Assembly (NCBI RefSeq): GCF_017308015.1
Contig: NZ_JAFKFW010000009.1
Coordinates: 62,001 to 126,000 of the forward strand
Direction: 5' to 3'
From: Allobosea sp.
GTDB taxonomy: Bacteria; Pseudomonadota; Alphaproteobacteria; Rhizobiales; Beijerinckiaceae
DNA length: 64,000 nt
Below are positions 9,457 to 17,358 of this stretch, in pieces. The position numbers and the translations under genes were made by a program. Every line of letters begins with the position of its first letter. Position 1 is the stretch's first letter. Under the pieces are notes generated by a model. The model was not told the origin of the DNA. It was given only the letters and a program-made list of their open reading frames with translations, and made no database searches.

Positions 9457-9753
9457 ATGACCTCGAACGACAAGCACCGCTTAGACGCTGCACCTGCTGA
9501 TGCCTTGCGTGATTTAGTGCCGGATCCCATCGAAGCGGGCCATGGAACCGAACCGTCAGATAACAGGCGCGTGTCTGATCGTACCAACGTCCATGATGCG
9601 GGAAGCGATGCGAACGATACCACGGACGGATTAACTGAATCGGAGGAAGCCGTCCGCCAAGCGGCCGAGGATATTCCGACAGGCGCCGATCCTGCGGGAT
9701 CGATCGATAGTATACCGGTCTTTGACAGAGCCGGTCTGCCACCGAAGATATGA
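9457..9753 (+). CDS. Hypothetical hydrophilic acidic protein
   Basis: A 98-residue protein with no membrane segment and many D, E, S, T, N and P residues, likely disordered. AGGAG lies just before the ATG. It is divergent from the zinc-ribbon gene. A GGAAC occurs upstream (9404) but lacks the CGTT partner at the right distance. No family recognised; the reading frame and ribosome site are the only support. Confidence 0.55.
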   Translation: MTSNDKHRLDAAPADALRDLVPDPIEAGHGTEPSDNRRVSDRTNVHDAGSDANDTTDGLTESEEAVRQAAEDIPTGADPAGSIDSIPVFDRAGLPPKI

Positions 9754-9876
9754 CCGCGGTCTGATCAAGCGAACAATATCCGAGCTCTGCCGATGGATCG
9801 TTTCAAACTCGGCGCCGTCGCGACCGACGGCCGTGCCCGTCGCCAGGAGCAGCCGGATAAATCCAGATGCTTCGAG

Positions 9877-10658
9877 TTACTGCTGGGGCGCAAGCCAGGC
9901 TAGATCATCCAGCAGCGTGCCATCCCCGCTGTCGCGTTCCACAGAATCGATTTTGACGATCGATCGGCTGTCGCCATCGATCTGGAAGAACGATAGCTCT
10001 TGTTTCGCCCTGATCGATTACGAGAACCGACAATCGGCCCGTCCAGCAGGCGCCCGTGTCCATGGATATCCGATTCTCTGTGACCACCGGCAGCGGAGGA
10101 TTCATGACCGAGTCGCCGTGGACGATGACCCGAGGCAGCTTGCCGTGATGGTTTGAGAAACGGCTCGCGGATCCACATCAGGTCCTCAGGCGATTGCGCC
10201 TTTAGGACAATGCCCGGCTGAATGCCCGCGTGCACGAAGAGAAGCGCGCCCTCCTCGACCATGAAAGTGGAGCGGCGAAGAAGGTCGAGATGGCCAGGAT
10301 GCTGGCTCAGGATGAATCGACGTGCATCGTCGATATCGAGGTCGCAGTAGGAATCTACGGTTTCCCTGCCACCATCATGGAACCAAGTGCGGAGCTGGCG
10401 CCGGTCATTTTCCAGGAATCGGAGAAACCAGTCGTCATGATTTCCACGCAAGAAAACCGAAGCAGGATAGTCCGTTAGGGCACGGCCGACAATTTCGAGA
10501 CATCCCTTTGCATCTCGACCACGGTCGACAAGATCGCCGAGGAAGATAATCCGCGGCGTGCCGCCGCTGCGAGCCCCATCTTCCTCGCAGAATGTGATGA
10601 CTGTCTGAAGGAGGTCAGAGCGACCGTGGACATCGCCTATGGCGTAGGTGAGAAGCAT
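9877..10658 (-). pseudogene. Calcineurin-like metallophosphoesterase, two frameshifts
   Basis: From ATG 10658 the frame reads AIGDVHGRSDLL (GDxHG), then FLGDLVDRG (GDxxDRG) and LRGNHDDWF (GNHD), the metal-binding motifs of PPP-type protein or diadenosine tetraphosphate phosphatases. An extra C near 10155 moves the frame to KLPRVIVHGDSV and MDTGACWTGRLSVLVID, and a second extra base near 10005 moves it to QIDGDSRSIVKID, ending at 9877. The repaired protein would be about 260 residues, the family norm. Confidence 0.85.
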
Positions 10659-10852
10659 GCATACCCACCCTTTTCGCAATCCAAGGTGTCGAGCCCGCCG
10701 GCCGTCTCGTGACGAATGTTGCAGAGGGATGGCGTCGCTCACGGTCGCGTCGACGAACAGCATGCATCTTCGGATCACTCAGAGACGAAAACGGCATGAT
10801 CGAACAATCATAGGCACTGCCGACGGCACGACATAGCGAATTACAGCGCGGC

Positions 10853-11149
10853 TCAAGCAGCAGGATCGATCGTTTCGGCCACCGCCTCCTTCTTTGGGCG
10901 CCGCAGGAGCGTCCTGATCAGGATGAAGGCGGAGAGGACGAAACAAATGCTGTTGGTGATGATCAAAGGCCATTCGCCCAAGCCGAGGCCGTAGGTGGTC
11001 CAGAGCGCAAAACCGGTCACTGTGAGACTGTAGGTCAGCGGAGAGATCGCCTTCGTATCGCGCGTCCTGACGATCCGCCACGCCTGAGGCACGAAGCTGA
11101 TTGTGGAGCACAGTGCGGCCAAAGTGCCCGCGACAGCGATCCAGTTCAT
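10853..11149 (-). CDS. SemiSWEET/PQ-loop small sugar transporter
   Basis: A 98-residue membrane protein with three predicted helices (WIAVAGTLAALCSTISFVP, the LTYSLTVTGFALW segment and LIITNSICFVLSAFIL), the size and layout of SemiSWEET half-transporters, which dimerize to form a sugar facilitator. The PQ motif is at VPQAW (residue 21). It is the last gene of a four-gene operon led by the EcfG-type promoter at 11931-11956. A truncated second copy lies at 32888-33012. Confidence 0.8.
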   Translation of the reverse strand: MNWIAVAGTLAALCSTISFVPQAWRIVRTRDTKAISPLTYSLTVTGFALWTTYGLGLGEWPLIITNSICFVLSAFILIRTLLRRPKKEAVAETIDPAA

Positions 11150-11158
11150 TACAGGAAT

Positions 11159-11404
11159 CTATTTCGACAAACGACGGACGTTCGCCCGCACCTTGCGCCG
11201 ATAGCCGCGGGCGATGCCGACGGGACCCGTGCCCGTCGCCGCCTTTATGGCAGCCGTCTGAGCAGCCGCGACCTTCTCCTTCACCATCAACTGGGCCTCG
11301 CGCTCGCCGGCTGTGCCGCCGGCGGCAATCTTCATGCTTCTGAGCCAGATGGCCTGTTGCGACTCGAAGGCTAGCATCGACATTTCAAGGAAGAGTTTAA
11401 GCAT
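11159..11404 (-). CDS. Phasin-like small protein
   Basis: An 81-residue, mostly helical protein (MLKLFLEMSMLAFESQQ...) ending in the basic tail RKVRANVRRLSK. Such proteins are common in Hyphomicrobiales and are often annotated as phasin-like, but no granule-binding function is shown. It overlaps the upstream gene by 8 bases and is 9 bases ahead of SemiSWEET, so the four genes are probably cotranscribed. Confidence 0.55.
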   Translation of the reverse strand: MLKLFLEMSMLAFESQQAIWLRSMKIAAGGTAGEREAQLMVKEKVAAAQTAAIKAATGTGPVGIARGYRRKVRANVRRLSK

Positions 11405-11711
11405 CTGGCGCCTTTCGGCCTGCGGAGGTCTGTCGCTTTGCGTTCGGTCGCGTGCGCCGAGACGCTGGCTTTCCGCGTGAGGGTGCCGGCCTAGCGCGGC
11501 GTTTCGGGGTAACGTCCCTTGCCGCCATGGCCTGCGCTTCCAGGTTTAGGCGATAAAGCCCGTAGCCGATCGCTCCCGCAACGATGACCGATGTCGGGAG
11601 CCGGGTCGCGAGCAGGGTCAGGGGAACCGCGAACCGTTCGGGGATTTCACCCTGTTGGACATTCCGTGCGATCCATGCGCCGGCCAGACTGGAGAATGCC
11701 GCCCGGATCAT
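11397..11711 (-). CDS. Hypothetical membrane protein with basic C-terminal tail
   Basis: 104 residues. One hydrophobic helix (LPTSVIVAGAIGYGLYRL, about 39-56) is followed by a strongly basic tail rich in R, K and P (VTPKRRARPAPSRGK...). The ATG overlaps the stop of the upstream gene by 4 bases, implying translational coupling. The tail could contact nucleic acid or acidic lipid, which is only inference. Part of the EcfG-led operon. Confidence 0.55.
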   Translation of the reverse strand: MIRAAFSSLAGAWIARNVQQGEIPERFAVPLTLLATRLPTSVIVAGAIGYGLYRLNLEAQAMAARDVTPKRRARPAPSRGKPASRRTRPNAKRQTSAGRKAPDA

Positions 11712-11893
11712 TTCTGCTCCTCGGCACCGCCCGGTGTAATCGGCACCTGCTCAGCCACCGGATCGCTCGCGGGAAAGGTATCCTTGAGCGCTCTTTCGAG
11801 CTTTTGATCGGGGGTCAGCTCGCGCTCTTCTTTGCGTTGGATCTTCTGTTCCTGCCGGAGGCTTTCGACCGCCGGGTTTTGTTCGTTCGCCAT
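11708..11893 (-). CDS. Small hydrophilic protein with DTFPASDP motif
   Basis: 61 residues, charged, with the sequence ALKDTFPASDPVA that recurs in short alphaproteobacterial proteins of unknown function. First gene of the four-gene operon; a GGAGG ribosome site precedes the ATG, and the EcfG-type promoter at 11931-11956 is 38 bases upstream. Confidence 0.65.
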   Translation of the reverse strand: MANEQNPAVESLRQEQKIQRKEERELTPDQKLERALKDTFPASDPVAEQVPITPGGAEEQK

Positions 11894-11930
11894 GCAATCC
11901 TCCTTCGGCCTTCCCGCGAGGCTGAGATTG

Positions 11931-11956
11931 AACGCCCGGGGCTGGGCGCTCGTTCC
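11931..11956 (-). promoter_or_regulatory. EcfG-type promoter GGAAC-N17-CGTT (four-gene operon)
   Basis: Exact match on the minus strand with 17-base spacing, upstream of the operon 11893-10853 (DTFPASDP protein, membrane protein, phasin-like, SemiSWEET). It is back-to-back with the promoter of the ncRNA at 11991-12016. Confidence 0.75.
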
Positions 11957-11990
11957 CGGCGCCGAGTTCGCTGGCTGCTAAAATCTTGCG

Positions 11991-12016
11991 GGAACCGAAG
12001 TGGCGCTTATCTCGTT
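11991..12016 (+). promoter_or_regulatory. EcfG-type promoter GGAAC-N17-CGTT (ncRNA copy 1)
   Basis: Exact match with 17-base spacing. There is no gene downstream, but a structured sequence with its own terminator follows. The same promoter stands in front of the second copy at 34162-34187, although much of the spacer differs. Confidence 0.75.
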
Positions 12017-12021
12017 GTCAG

Positions 12022-12186
12022 CGCGGCATCCTCGGATGCCTGCCTGCTCTCCAGTTGGATGCGTCGTCGCGGATGTACCGGCCGCAACCGACGGGAGGGC
12101 AAAGCCAGTTTCCCGGCGATTGCCGGAACCGCGTAGTCCTGACAGAAGTCAGAGGCCCGTCGCTTCCCAAGCGGCGGGCTTATCAT
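12022..12186 (+). ncRNA. Candidate stress-induced structured small RNA, copy 1
   Basis: About 165 nt between an EcfG-type promoter and an intrinsic terminator, with no plausible ORF. Hairpins seen in order: GGCATC-CTCG-GATGCC (12025-12040); a long stem CTCC-A-GTTGG (12049-12058) with CCGAC-G-GGAG (12088-12097); CCGGC-GATT-GCCGG (12113-12126); CTGAC-AGAA-GTCAG (12139-12152); and the terminator stem (12155-12179). The copy at 34193 keeps all five elements, and three pairs of the first hairpin are changed on both sides. The start assumes transcription begins a few bases after the -10 box. I do not recognise the RNA family. Confidence 0.65.
12155..12183 (+). terminator. Intrinsic terminator of ncRNA copy 1
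   Basis: GCCCGTCGC and GCGGCGGGC form a 9-bp stem around the loop TTCCCAA, followed by a weak T-rich stretch. Confidence 0.65.
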
Positions 12187-12273
12187 GTTATCAAGCTGGC
12201 GGAGACGCCCCTTGGCGCAGCGGTGAGTCGAGCAGAGTTCACGAAGTATCGTTTTCGACGCGCGAGTCCTCGT

Positions 12274-12960
12274 TCAATCCCGACCGAACGGAACGGCCCC
12301 CGACTGCGATAGCTTGCTGTCGAGCCGAGAAACTTTGCCTGGGATCGCCTTTCCTGAGGGTGCTGGCTTGGTGTTCTGACCCGCCAGCGTCCAATAGCCT
12401 TCGATCAGTGCGGCCGCGGCGGAATCGATGTCGGCATCGCTACTCCCGCGACCGAGCGAAAGCCTGACGGCGCCGAGCGCCCTGTCGGGCGAGATGCCGA
12501 GCGCGAGGATGACTGCCGAGGGTTTCGAGCTTCCGGCGTGGCAGGCTGAACCGGTGGATGCCGCGATCGCGGGCGTCGCCTCGAGCAGGTCGTTGCCGAC
12601 CGTTCCGGGAAAGAGCACGCTCAGCGTATTCGGCAGGGTATGTGACCCACCCAGGCGCTTCAGCTCCGGCACGCCCCCGGCAAGCGCTTGCCACAGCCGC
12701 TCCTTCAATGCGGCAATCCGTGTCGCATCCCCCGCCAACCGTTCGCAGGCCATCCGGCAGGCTTGTCCGAGCCCGACGATATAGGGGACGTTCTCGGTCC
12801 CCGGTCGGCGACCGCCCTCCTGCCCTGCCCCGTCGAGAACGCTCGGGATGGCGTGTCCGCTTCGCAGGTAGAGAGCGCCGATCCCCTTGGGCGCGTAGAG
12901 CTTATGTCCGGCGAGCGTCAGCGCATCGATGCCCCAGGCGGCCACGTTGGGCGTGGTGGA
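12274..12960 (-). pseudogene. NifS/IscS-like cysteine desulfurase, 5' part deleted
   Basis: The frame holds the PLP lysine motif LAGHKLYAPKGIGALY and the catalytic cysteine region ASTGSACHAGSSKPS, then the normal C-terminal domain. At about 12958 (NVAAWGIDALT) similarity stops and the frame runs into unrelated sequence, so roughly the first 200 residues are lost. The abrupt junction with an oppositely oriented fragment (12953-13193) suggests a recombination or deletion. Confidence 0.85.
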
Positions 12961-13193
12961 ACGGCGAGGATAAGGCCTGGCAGGTCCCGTTCCGATCGAT
13001 CGAGGAGCTTCGTAAGAGATGGCCGGCGATCGAAGCTGACGCCGAACGCAGCGAGCCGGAAGCTCGAAGGCAACGGCGCGAGGCCGCGAAATCACAGCCC
13101 GAATATGAAGAGGTAAAGGCGACTGTGGCCGAACGCCGGCGCCGGCGGTATCCCGTGCCCGCGAGCGAATTCCCCCGGCCGACCGAGTACTGA
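12953..13193 (+). pseudogene. 3' fragment of an unrecognised gene
   Basis: The last 79 codons read WWNGEDKAWQVPFRSIEEL, then a charged helix (AERSEPEARRQRREAAK) and YPVPASEFPRPTEY. Codon use and composition look coding. The 5' end is cut at the same junction that truncates the cysteine desulfurase. Its TGA overlaps the ATG of the next gene (TGATG), so the two belonged to one operon. Function unknown. Confidence 0.5.
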
Positions 13194-13498
13194 TGTCGCA
13201 TGAACGACCATTAGTCGTCCTTGAGATGCCCGGCGAACTCGTTCCCGCGGACACCGCCCGGCAGCACTATTCGTGGTGCTCAGGACAGCCGGATGACCTG
13301 GGCTGGGCTTTGTGGCGGCGTCCAACTCACGAAGAACTGGTCAGGACCTGGGCTGGACGACGCCCTACCCCGCCGGACGCCCTTCTCCGCGAATGGTGGC
13401 AACCCACCCTCGAGGAACTGCGTTCCGCGCGGCGATCGGCGAAATCCCTGGAGCGTGCTCAGGAAACGCGTCGCATGCCCCGCTCATCCCCAAGCTGA
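13193..13498 (+). CDS. Hypothetical protein, tryptophan-rich
   Basis: 101 residues with repeated tryptophans (YSWCSGQPDDLGWALWRRP, then REWWQPTLEEL). The start overlaps the stop of the upstream fragment. No signal peptide, no membrane helix, no family recognised. With its upstream partner truncated it may no longer be expressed normally. Confidence 0.5.
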   Translation: MSHERPLVVLEMPGELVPADTARQHYSWCSGQPDDLGWALWRRPTHEELVRTWAGRRPTPPDALLREWWQPTLEELRSARRSAKSLERAQETRRMPRSSPS

Positions 13499-13548
13499 AG
13501 CCGTATGCCTGACGCCGTTGGTGGGACGACCGCAACCCGCTGTCGCAG

Positions 13549-13821
13549 TCACTCGAAAGCTATGCCGATCGAGGTCTCATTCCGCCAAACAACCTGTGCT
13601 GGCCTGTCCGTGCCGATTGCGAGAGCGGTAATCAGAACCCTTCCGTCCGGCTCGAAGCCACGCGGGAGCCGCAAGCGCGCACCACCAGGTGAGATTTCGC
13701 GGATCATGCAGCTCCACGCCTGCGCGGCCCCTGGCAGGCGCAGCTTCGCCGCCTGAACCAGGTGGGACCTTTCTTCGCGACGGGGCTGGAGCGCTTGCAT
13801 CACAAACGACACGTAGCTCAC
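13549..13821 (-). CDS. PilZ-domain protein
   Basis: About 90 residues; the core RREERSHLV and then CMIREISPGGARLRLP matches the PilZ fold (R-x3-R near the start, then S-x-G-G-A), a c-di-GMP receptor in many family members. The R-R-x3-R arrangement is slightly atypical, so ligand binding is uncertain. The first seven residues may not be native; a second start lies at MQALQPRR. Confidence 0.65.
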   Translation of the reverse strand: MSYVSFVMQALQPRREERSHLVQAAKLRLPGAAQAWSCMIREISPGGARLRLPRGFEPDGRVLITALAIGTDRPAQVVWRNETSIGIAFE

Positions 13822-13909
13822 GTCAGCTTGCGGAAGAGCTCATTTCACAGCTCAAAGTTTATGGATGGTTGGCGAGATGCTAAATCAGATCGGGTCACCG
13901 CTGGCCTTC

Positions 13910-14287
13910 TTATGAAACCAGTCGTCGCATCGCCGCGGTCATGGCGTGGCGGCTATAGGGCTTGGAAAAGAAAAGCCCCCGCTCCGGCATCTCCTCGGTA
14001 GGAACCGTGCGATGGCCAGAGACGATAATGATCTCGATCGGGGGCCAACGACCGCGAACATACTGGGCAAGCTTCAAGCCATCCATGGAACCCGGCATAT
14101 CGATATCGGTGAGAACGATCCGGATGTCGGCTCGCGATGCCAGAATCTCGATCGCCTGGTCAGCATTCGACGCCTCGAGAGCCTCAAATCCTGCCTCCTC
14201 GACCATGTCGACCGCATCCATCAGCAGAAGCGGCTCGTCTTCGACGATCAGGATGGTCTGTCGGACGTGCGGGCTCTCGTTGACCAT
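13910..14287 (-). CDS. Single-domain response regulator (CheY-like)
   Basis: 125 residues from ATG 14287, preceded by GAGAGCGGA. REC-domain features: acidic pair in ILIVEDEPLLLMD, phospho-acceptor aspartate in VLTDIDMPG, threonine/serine position IIIVSGH, and lysine in FFSKPYS. There is no output domain, so it must act through a partner. No histidine kinase gene is adjacent. It is not PhyR, which has a sigma-like domain. Confidence 0.85.
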   Translation of the reverse strand: MVNESPHVRQTILIVEDEPLLLMDAVDMVEEAGFEALEASNADQAIEILASRADIRIVLTDIDMPGSMDGLKLAQYVRGRWPPIEIIIVSGHRTVPTEEMPERGLFFSKPYSRHAMTAAMRRLVS

Positions 14288-14566
14288 TCCGCTCTCATCA
14301 CTTCGGGCCCGTTGGTAGCAGAAAACCTGGAATCCGGGCCCATCTGGTCGCAACGGAAGACGATCTTCCGGGTTCCTCACTGAGAGAGACGATTTGCCGT
14401 GAACGCCGTTCCGGACGTGTCGAGTTCGCGAGGAGCGCGCCCATAACCGGGGCATTCAAAGACAGGGTCCCTTGGCCGATGCGGTGCTATTACTCGCGGC
14501 AGGTCGGCCCTCCTTACTCCGGCTTCGTCTCAGACGCATTGCGCCCGCAACGGGCGTGCTAAGAGA

Positions 14567-14812
14567 TCACCCGGCCATATAGTGGACCACGATCCAAGCA
14601 AGCCCAGCCAAAATAAGGCCCCCTACGAGCACCGCCAGCACCGGGCGGCCCAGAAATCCCTGACGACCTTCAACCGGCGTCTCCACCGCCGGGTCGGTGG
14701 TCGTATGCGGATCTGGGTGCATTGGTGCGACAACCCCGCCGCCCGAGCCTTCCGTCTGCCTATCGGCTCGGGCGTTGGCCTCGCGAATATCCCGGTCCTG
14801 GCTGTTGGTCAT
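14567..14812 (-). CDS. Small single-pass membrane protein
   Basis: 81 residues: a polar N-terminal half with histidines and prolines (MHPDPHTTTDPAVETP), then GRQGFLGRPVLAVLVGGLIL leading into a C-terminal membrane helix. Similar short proteins sit among stress genes of Hyphomicrobiales. A GGAAC lies upstream (minus strand, about 14870) but the -10 partner is not CGTT. Confidence 0.55.
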   Translation of the reverse strand: MTNSQDRDIREANARADRQTEGSGGGVVAPMHPDPHTTTDPAVETPVEGRQGFLGRPVLAVLVGGLILAGLAWIVVHYMAG

Positions 14813-14937
14813 GGAGCTGCTCCAATTGATCTATGCTGCTAGGGAGACTGCGCCGAGATCCAGAAGTTCCTCCGTCGTCCATACCTTGCCGAGAAACTGA
14901 CCTTGGCTCATGCTGGCCGTCCACTTTGGAGACGAAT

Positions 14938-15147
14938 ATGGCTAGCGGCACTGTGAAATGGTTCAACGAGACCAAGGGTTATGGCTTTATCACCCCGGAT
15001 GGCGGCGGAAACGACGTTTTTGTTCACATCAGTGCGGTGGAACGAGCCGGTCTACGAGGCCTGAACGAGGGCCAGAAGGTCTCTTACGAACTCGTTGCCG
15101 ACAAGAGGTCTGGCAAGCAGTCTGCGGATAACCTGAAAACGGGATAA
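14938..15147 (+). CDS. Cold shock protein (CspA family)
   Basis: 69 residues, one cold-shock domain, binding single-stranded RNA and DNA. The RNP1-like KGYGFITP and RNP2-like VFVHIS motifs are present. The start [14 protein letters not shown] is typical. An intrinsic terminator follows at 15176. The monocistronic layout is usual for this family. Island copies of csp genes are common, and the host will have others. Confidence 0.92.
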   Translation: MASGTVKWFNETKGYGFITPDGGGNDVFVHISAVERAGLRGLNEGQKVSYELVADKRSGKQSADNLKTG

Positions 15148-15175
15148 CGGTCGACGAGTTTGGCCATGTGCGCAC

Positions 15176-15209
15176 GCGTCCGCCGCCATTGAGTGGCGGG
15201 CGCTTTCTT
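15176..15209 (+). terminator. Intrinsic terminator after the cold shock gene
   Basis: GCGTCCGCC and GGCGGGCGC form a 9-bp stem (one T-G pair) around a 10-base loop, followed by TTTCTTTT. Confidence 0.7.
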
Positions 15210-15218
15210 TTGCAAATG

Positions 15219-15371
15219 TCAGACCGCCGCTCGCTGATCAAGACTATCGAACGAGACGATGCGATTTCGCCCGAGACCTTCGGCCGCATAGAGCGCCTTA
15301 TCGGCACGAGCATGCAAACTGAGGGCGACGTCATCGCCTTCGGCCTGAGAGACGCCTGCCGAGAACATGCA
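15219..15371 (-). pseudogene. C-terminal fragment of a GGDEF diguanylate cyclase
   Basis: The frame reads FSAGVSQAEGDDVALSL, then ARADKALYAAEGLGRNRIV, the final helix and strand of GGDEF domains. The GG[D/E]EF active site and everything N-terminal of it are missing. The fragment lies between csp and a micro-gene and is certainly not functional as a cyclase. Confidence 0.75.
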
Positions 15372-15583
15372 GTTGAAATCCGGGCGGCCAGGAAGGGGGT
15401 ACGATCGTCGAACCCTTGTGAGAAAGCACAACCCGCAGCCGTCTGACGGCGATCGAAACTCGCGCTCTCCCAAAGCCGGAGCGCGTTAATGCGGCGTTTC
15501 CCATATCGGTTGCATTTTATCGAAAGCTGGAAACTGCGCGTCCACCTCGGACATTTCTCTCCGACAAACGGAGGTATGACCCG

Positions 15584-15685
15584 ATGCGGTATCTCGTCTC
15601 GCTCGACTTCTGGCTCTGGATCGGCGTCTGGATGAGCGTGAGCCTCATGGCCGTCGCGATGCGGCCGCTCGATTGGATGAGCTGA
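15584..15685 (+). CDS. 33-residue membrane microprotein
   Basis: MRYLVSLDFWLWIGVWMSVS continues as one hydrophobic helix and ends RPLDWMS. A clear GGAGG lies 9 bases before the ATG. Too short for ordinary gene finders; the ribosome site and the hydrophobic, amphipathic-end design are the support. Function unknown. Confidence 0.45.
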   Translation: MRYLVSLDFWLWIGVWMSVSLMAVAMRPLDWMS

Positions 15686-15908
15686 CCGCGGCTCGAAATC
15701 TCGTGGTCCAGCCGACTTCGACCACACGGCTCAATCTCGCCTTGGAGATGATCCAGCAGGAAAGAAGTGAGGAGCTCAGAAGGCCTTGGGCGAAGGCAAC
15801 GACGCTGTGAAGACGTTCGACAAGCCTTGGAACAGGCCGATCTCGGGAAGCCTGCTTTCGCTTGTTGATTGACGATCCCCGACGGCACGTCGCCGGGGAC
15901 CTCTGCGC

Positions 15909-16370
15909 TCAGTCGAGCAAATCAGCCGGGACCTTGCCGCCGTTCTCGGAGAGCTTCTTGATGACTGCCTTGTGCAGCCAGACATTCATCGTCGCCGAGT
16001 CGTTGGTATCACCCGTGTAACCGAGTTCTTGCGCCAGTTCCTTGCGGGCGGTCAGGCTGCTGTCGATCTTGAGTGCCTTGAGCAGGTCGACAATGGACGT
16101 CTTCCAGTTCAGCTGCTGGCCGCTGTCCTTGACCGCCTTGTCGAGGATCGGCGCGACGTCGACCTGCTGCGAGGCCGCCGATCCAGGCGCAGTGCCGATG
16201 TTTGCCGTGGTCTGACCGACGGTCGTCCCTCCCGGCGACGAGGCCGGTGCGGTGGAAGTGCCGGACGATGGGACAACCGCACCGGGTGCGGGAGCAGACG
16301 TTGAAGTGGCGACCGTATCGGCCTTGGCCTCGCCGAAGATGGCCTTCTTGATGCTGTCGAAAATTCCCAT
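15909..16370 (-). CDS. DUF3597 protein
   Basis: 153 residues from ATG 16370. The start MGIFDSIKKAIFGEAKAD and the C-terminal block LNWKTSIVDLLKALKIDSS, LAQELGYTGDTNDSATMNVW and GGKVPADL are diagnostic for DUF3597; an A/S/T/P-rich linker joins them. Function unknown, though the domain has a peptidoglycan-related or LysM-associated context in some genomes. It starts 2 bases after the DUF892 gene, so both share the EcfG-type promoter at 16914-16938. Confidence 0.85.
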   Translation of the reverse strand: MGIFDSIKKAIFGEAKADTVATSTSAPAPGAVVPSSGTSTAPASSPGGTTVGQTTANIGTAPGSAASQQVDVAPILDKAVKDSGQQLNWKTSIVDLLKALKIDSSLTARKELAQELGYTGDTNDSATMNVWLHKAVIKKLSENGGKVPADLLD

Positions 16371-16372
16371 GA

Positions 16373-16876
16373 TCAGGCTGCCTTCTTCGTCGCGGCGGTG
16401 TTGGCGGCGCCGCCGAGCTGCGTCAATGTCTTGTCGGTCTTGGTCTCCTCGGCGAGCGTCGCGTCGAGCAGCGTGACCGCATCCTTGTGGCCGAGCTGCT
16501 GAGCCCACGCTTTGAGGGTGCCGTAGCGGGCCATCTCATAGTGCTCGACGGCCTGTGCCGAGGCCACCAAGCCTGCGTCGATCGCCGGGCTGTCGCCGTA
16601 ATCCTCAATGACCGCCTTGCCTTCCTCGATGATGCCCAGGATGGCGTCGCAGGTCTTGCCGCGCGGGGCCTTGCCGATGAGCTCGAACACCTCGCCGAGG
16701 CGCTCGACGTGACCTTCGGTCTCCTCGCGATGGGTCTCGAAAGCCTTCTTGAGTTCGGGCGACTTGGCCGCCTTCGCCATCTTCGGCAGCGCCTTCAGTA
16801 TCTGCTTCTCCGCGTAATAGACGTCCTTGAGCATGTCATGGAACAGGTCGTCGAGCGGCTTCGGTTCGGTCGCCAT
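16373..16876 (-). CDS. DUF892 (YciE/YciF-type) ferritin-like protein
   Basis: 167 residues forming a four-helix ferritin-like domain. The signature DLFHDMLKDVYYAEKQILKAL is at the start (residues 10-30), with further Glu and His ligand candidates in HREETEGHVERL and AVEHYEMARYG. Members bind a di-metal centre and are stress-induced in enterobacteria. It has an alanine/lysine tail. It is the first gene of a two-gene operon behind an exact EcfG-type promoter, which fits the known behaviour. Confidence 0.88.
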   Translation of the reverse strand: MATEPKPLDDLFHDMLKDVYYAEKQILKALPKMAKAAKSPELKKAFETHREETEGHVERLGEVFELIGKAPRGKTCDAILGIIEEGKAVIEDYGDSPAIDAGLVASAQAVEHYEMARYGTLKAWAQQLGHKDAVTLLDATLAEETKTDKTLTQLGGAANTAATKKAA

Positions 16877-16913
16877 CTAATCCTCCAGCGATTTGGGTGG
16901 TCGATGGCTGCTG

Positions 16914-16938
16914 AACGAACCCTGAGAGCCCATGTTCC
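16914..16938 (-). promoter_or_regulatory. EcfG-type promoter GGAAC-N16-CGTT (DUF892-DUF3597)
   Basis: Exact match, 16-base spacing, 38 bases ahead of the DUF892 start. It is divergent from the promoter at 16952-16977, with only 13 bases between the two GGAAC boxes. Confidence 0.78.
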
Positions 16939-16951
16939 ATTCCGCTCCGCT

Positions 16952-16977
16952 GGAACTTTTGGAGGCAATCTGCCGTT
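16952..16977 (+). promoter_or_regulatory. EcfG-type promoter GGAAC-N17-CGTT (PepSY-like and YflT-like genes)
   Basis: Exact match, 17-base spacing, 46 bases upstream of the start at 17023. Together with 16914-16938 it forms a divergent stress promoter pair. Confidence 0.78.
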
Positions 16978-17022
16978 GGATTGTGCATCGCGGCATCGGC
17001 CGCACGCCCACGGGAGACCATC

Positions 17023-17322
17023 ATGAAGAAGCTGCTCATTGCCACCTTGATCGCCTCCGCGACATCCTTTGGCGCGATCGCACAGACGTCGACGACGTCG
17101 CCGATGCCCGCCCCAAAGGCTGACGCCGACAAGAATGCCCCGCTGCCGGGCGCCAACAGCTTCACCGAGGGCCAGGCCAAGAGCCGCCTCGAGGCCAACG
17201 GCTATTCAAACGTTGGAGCCTTGAAGAAGGACGACAACGGCGTTTGGAAGGGCACCGCGACCCACTCGGGGGCGCAGGTCAACGTCTCGGTCGATTATCG
17301 CGGCAATATCACCCGCAACTGA
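17023..17322 (+). CDS. Secreted PepSY-like small protein
   Basis: 99 residues from ATG 17023. A signal peptide (MKKLLIATLIASATSFGAIA, cut about AQT) precedes a domain reading FTEGQAKSRLEANGYSNV, KKDDNGVWKGTA and VNVSVDYRGNIT, which resembles PepSY/PepSY_2 modules. Expected in the periplasm; possibly inhibitory or binding, which is inference. First gene of a stress operon with the next gene. Confidence 0.7.
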   Translation: MKKLLIATLIASATSFGAIAQTSTTSPMPAPKADADKNAPLPGANSFTEGQAKSRLEANGYSNVGALKKDDNGVWKGTATHSGAQVNVSVDYRGNITRN

Positions 17323-17358
17323 TCCGTGCCTCTCGCACCGCAAAAACTGGAGAACGAC

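Noticed and set aside
13910-14287. Response regulator as PhyR, the EcfG anti-anti-sigma factor
   Set aside because: It has only a receiver domain; PhyR needs an N-terminal sigma-like domain, which is absent here.
14833-14880. EcfG promoter for the small membrane gene at 14812
   Set aside because: GGAAC is present on the minus strand but the base set 17 bases on is GTCT, not CGTT.
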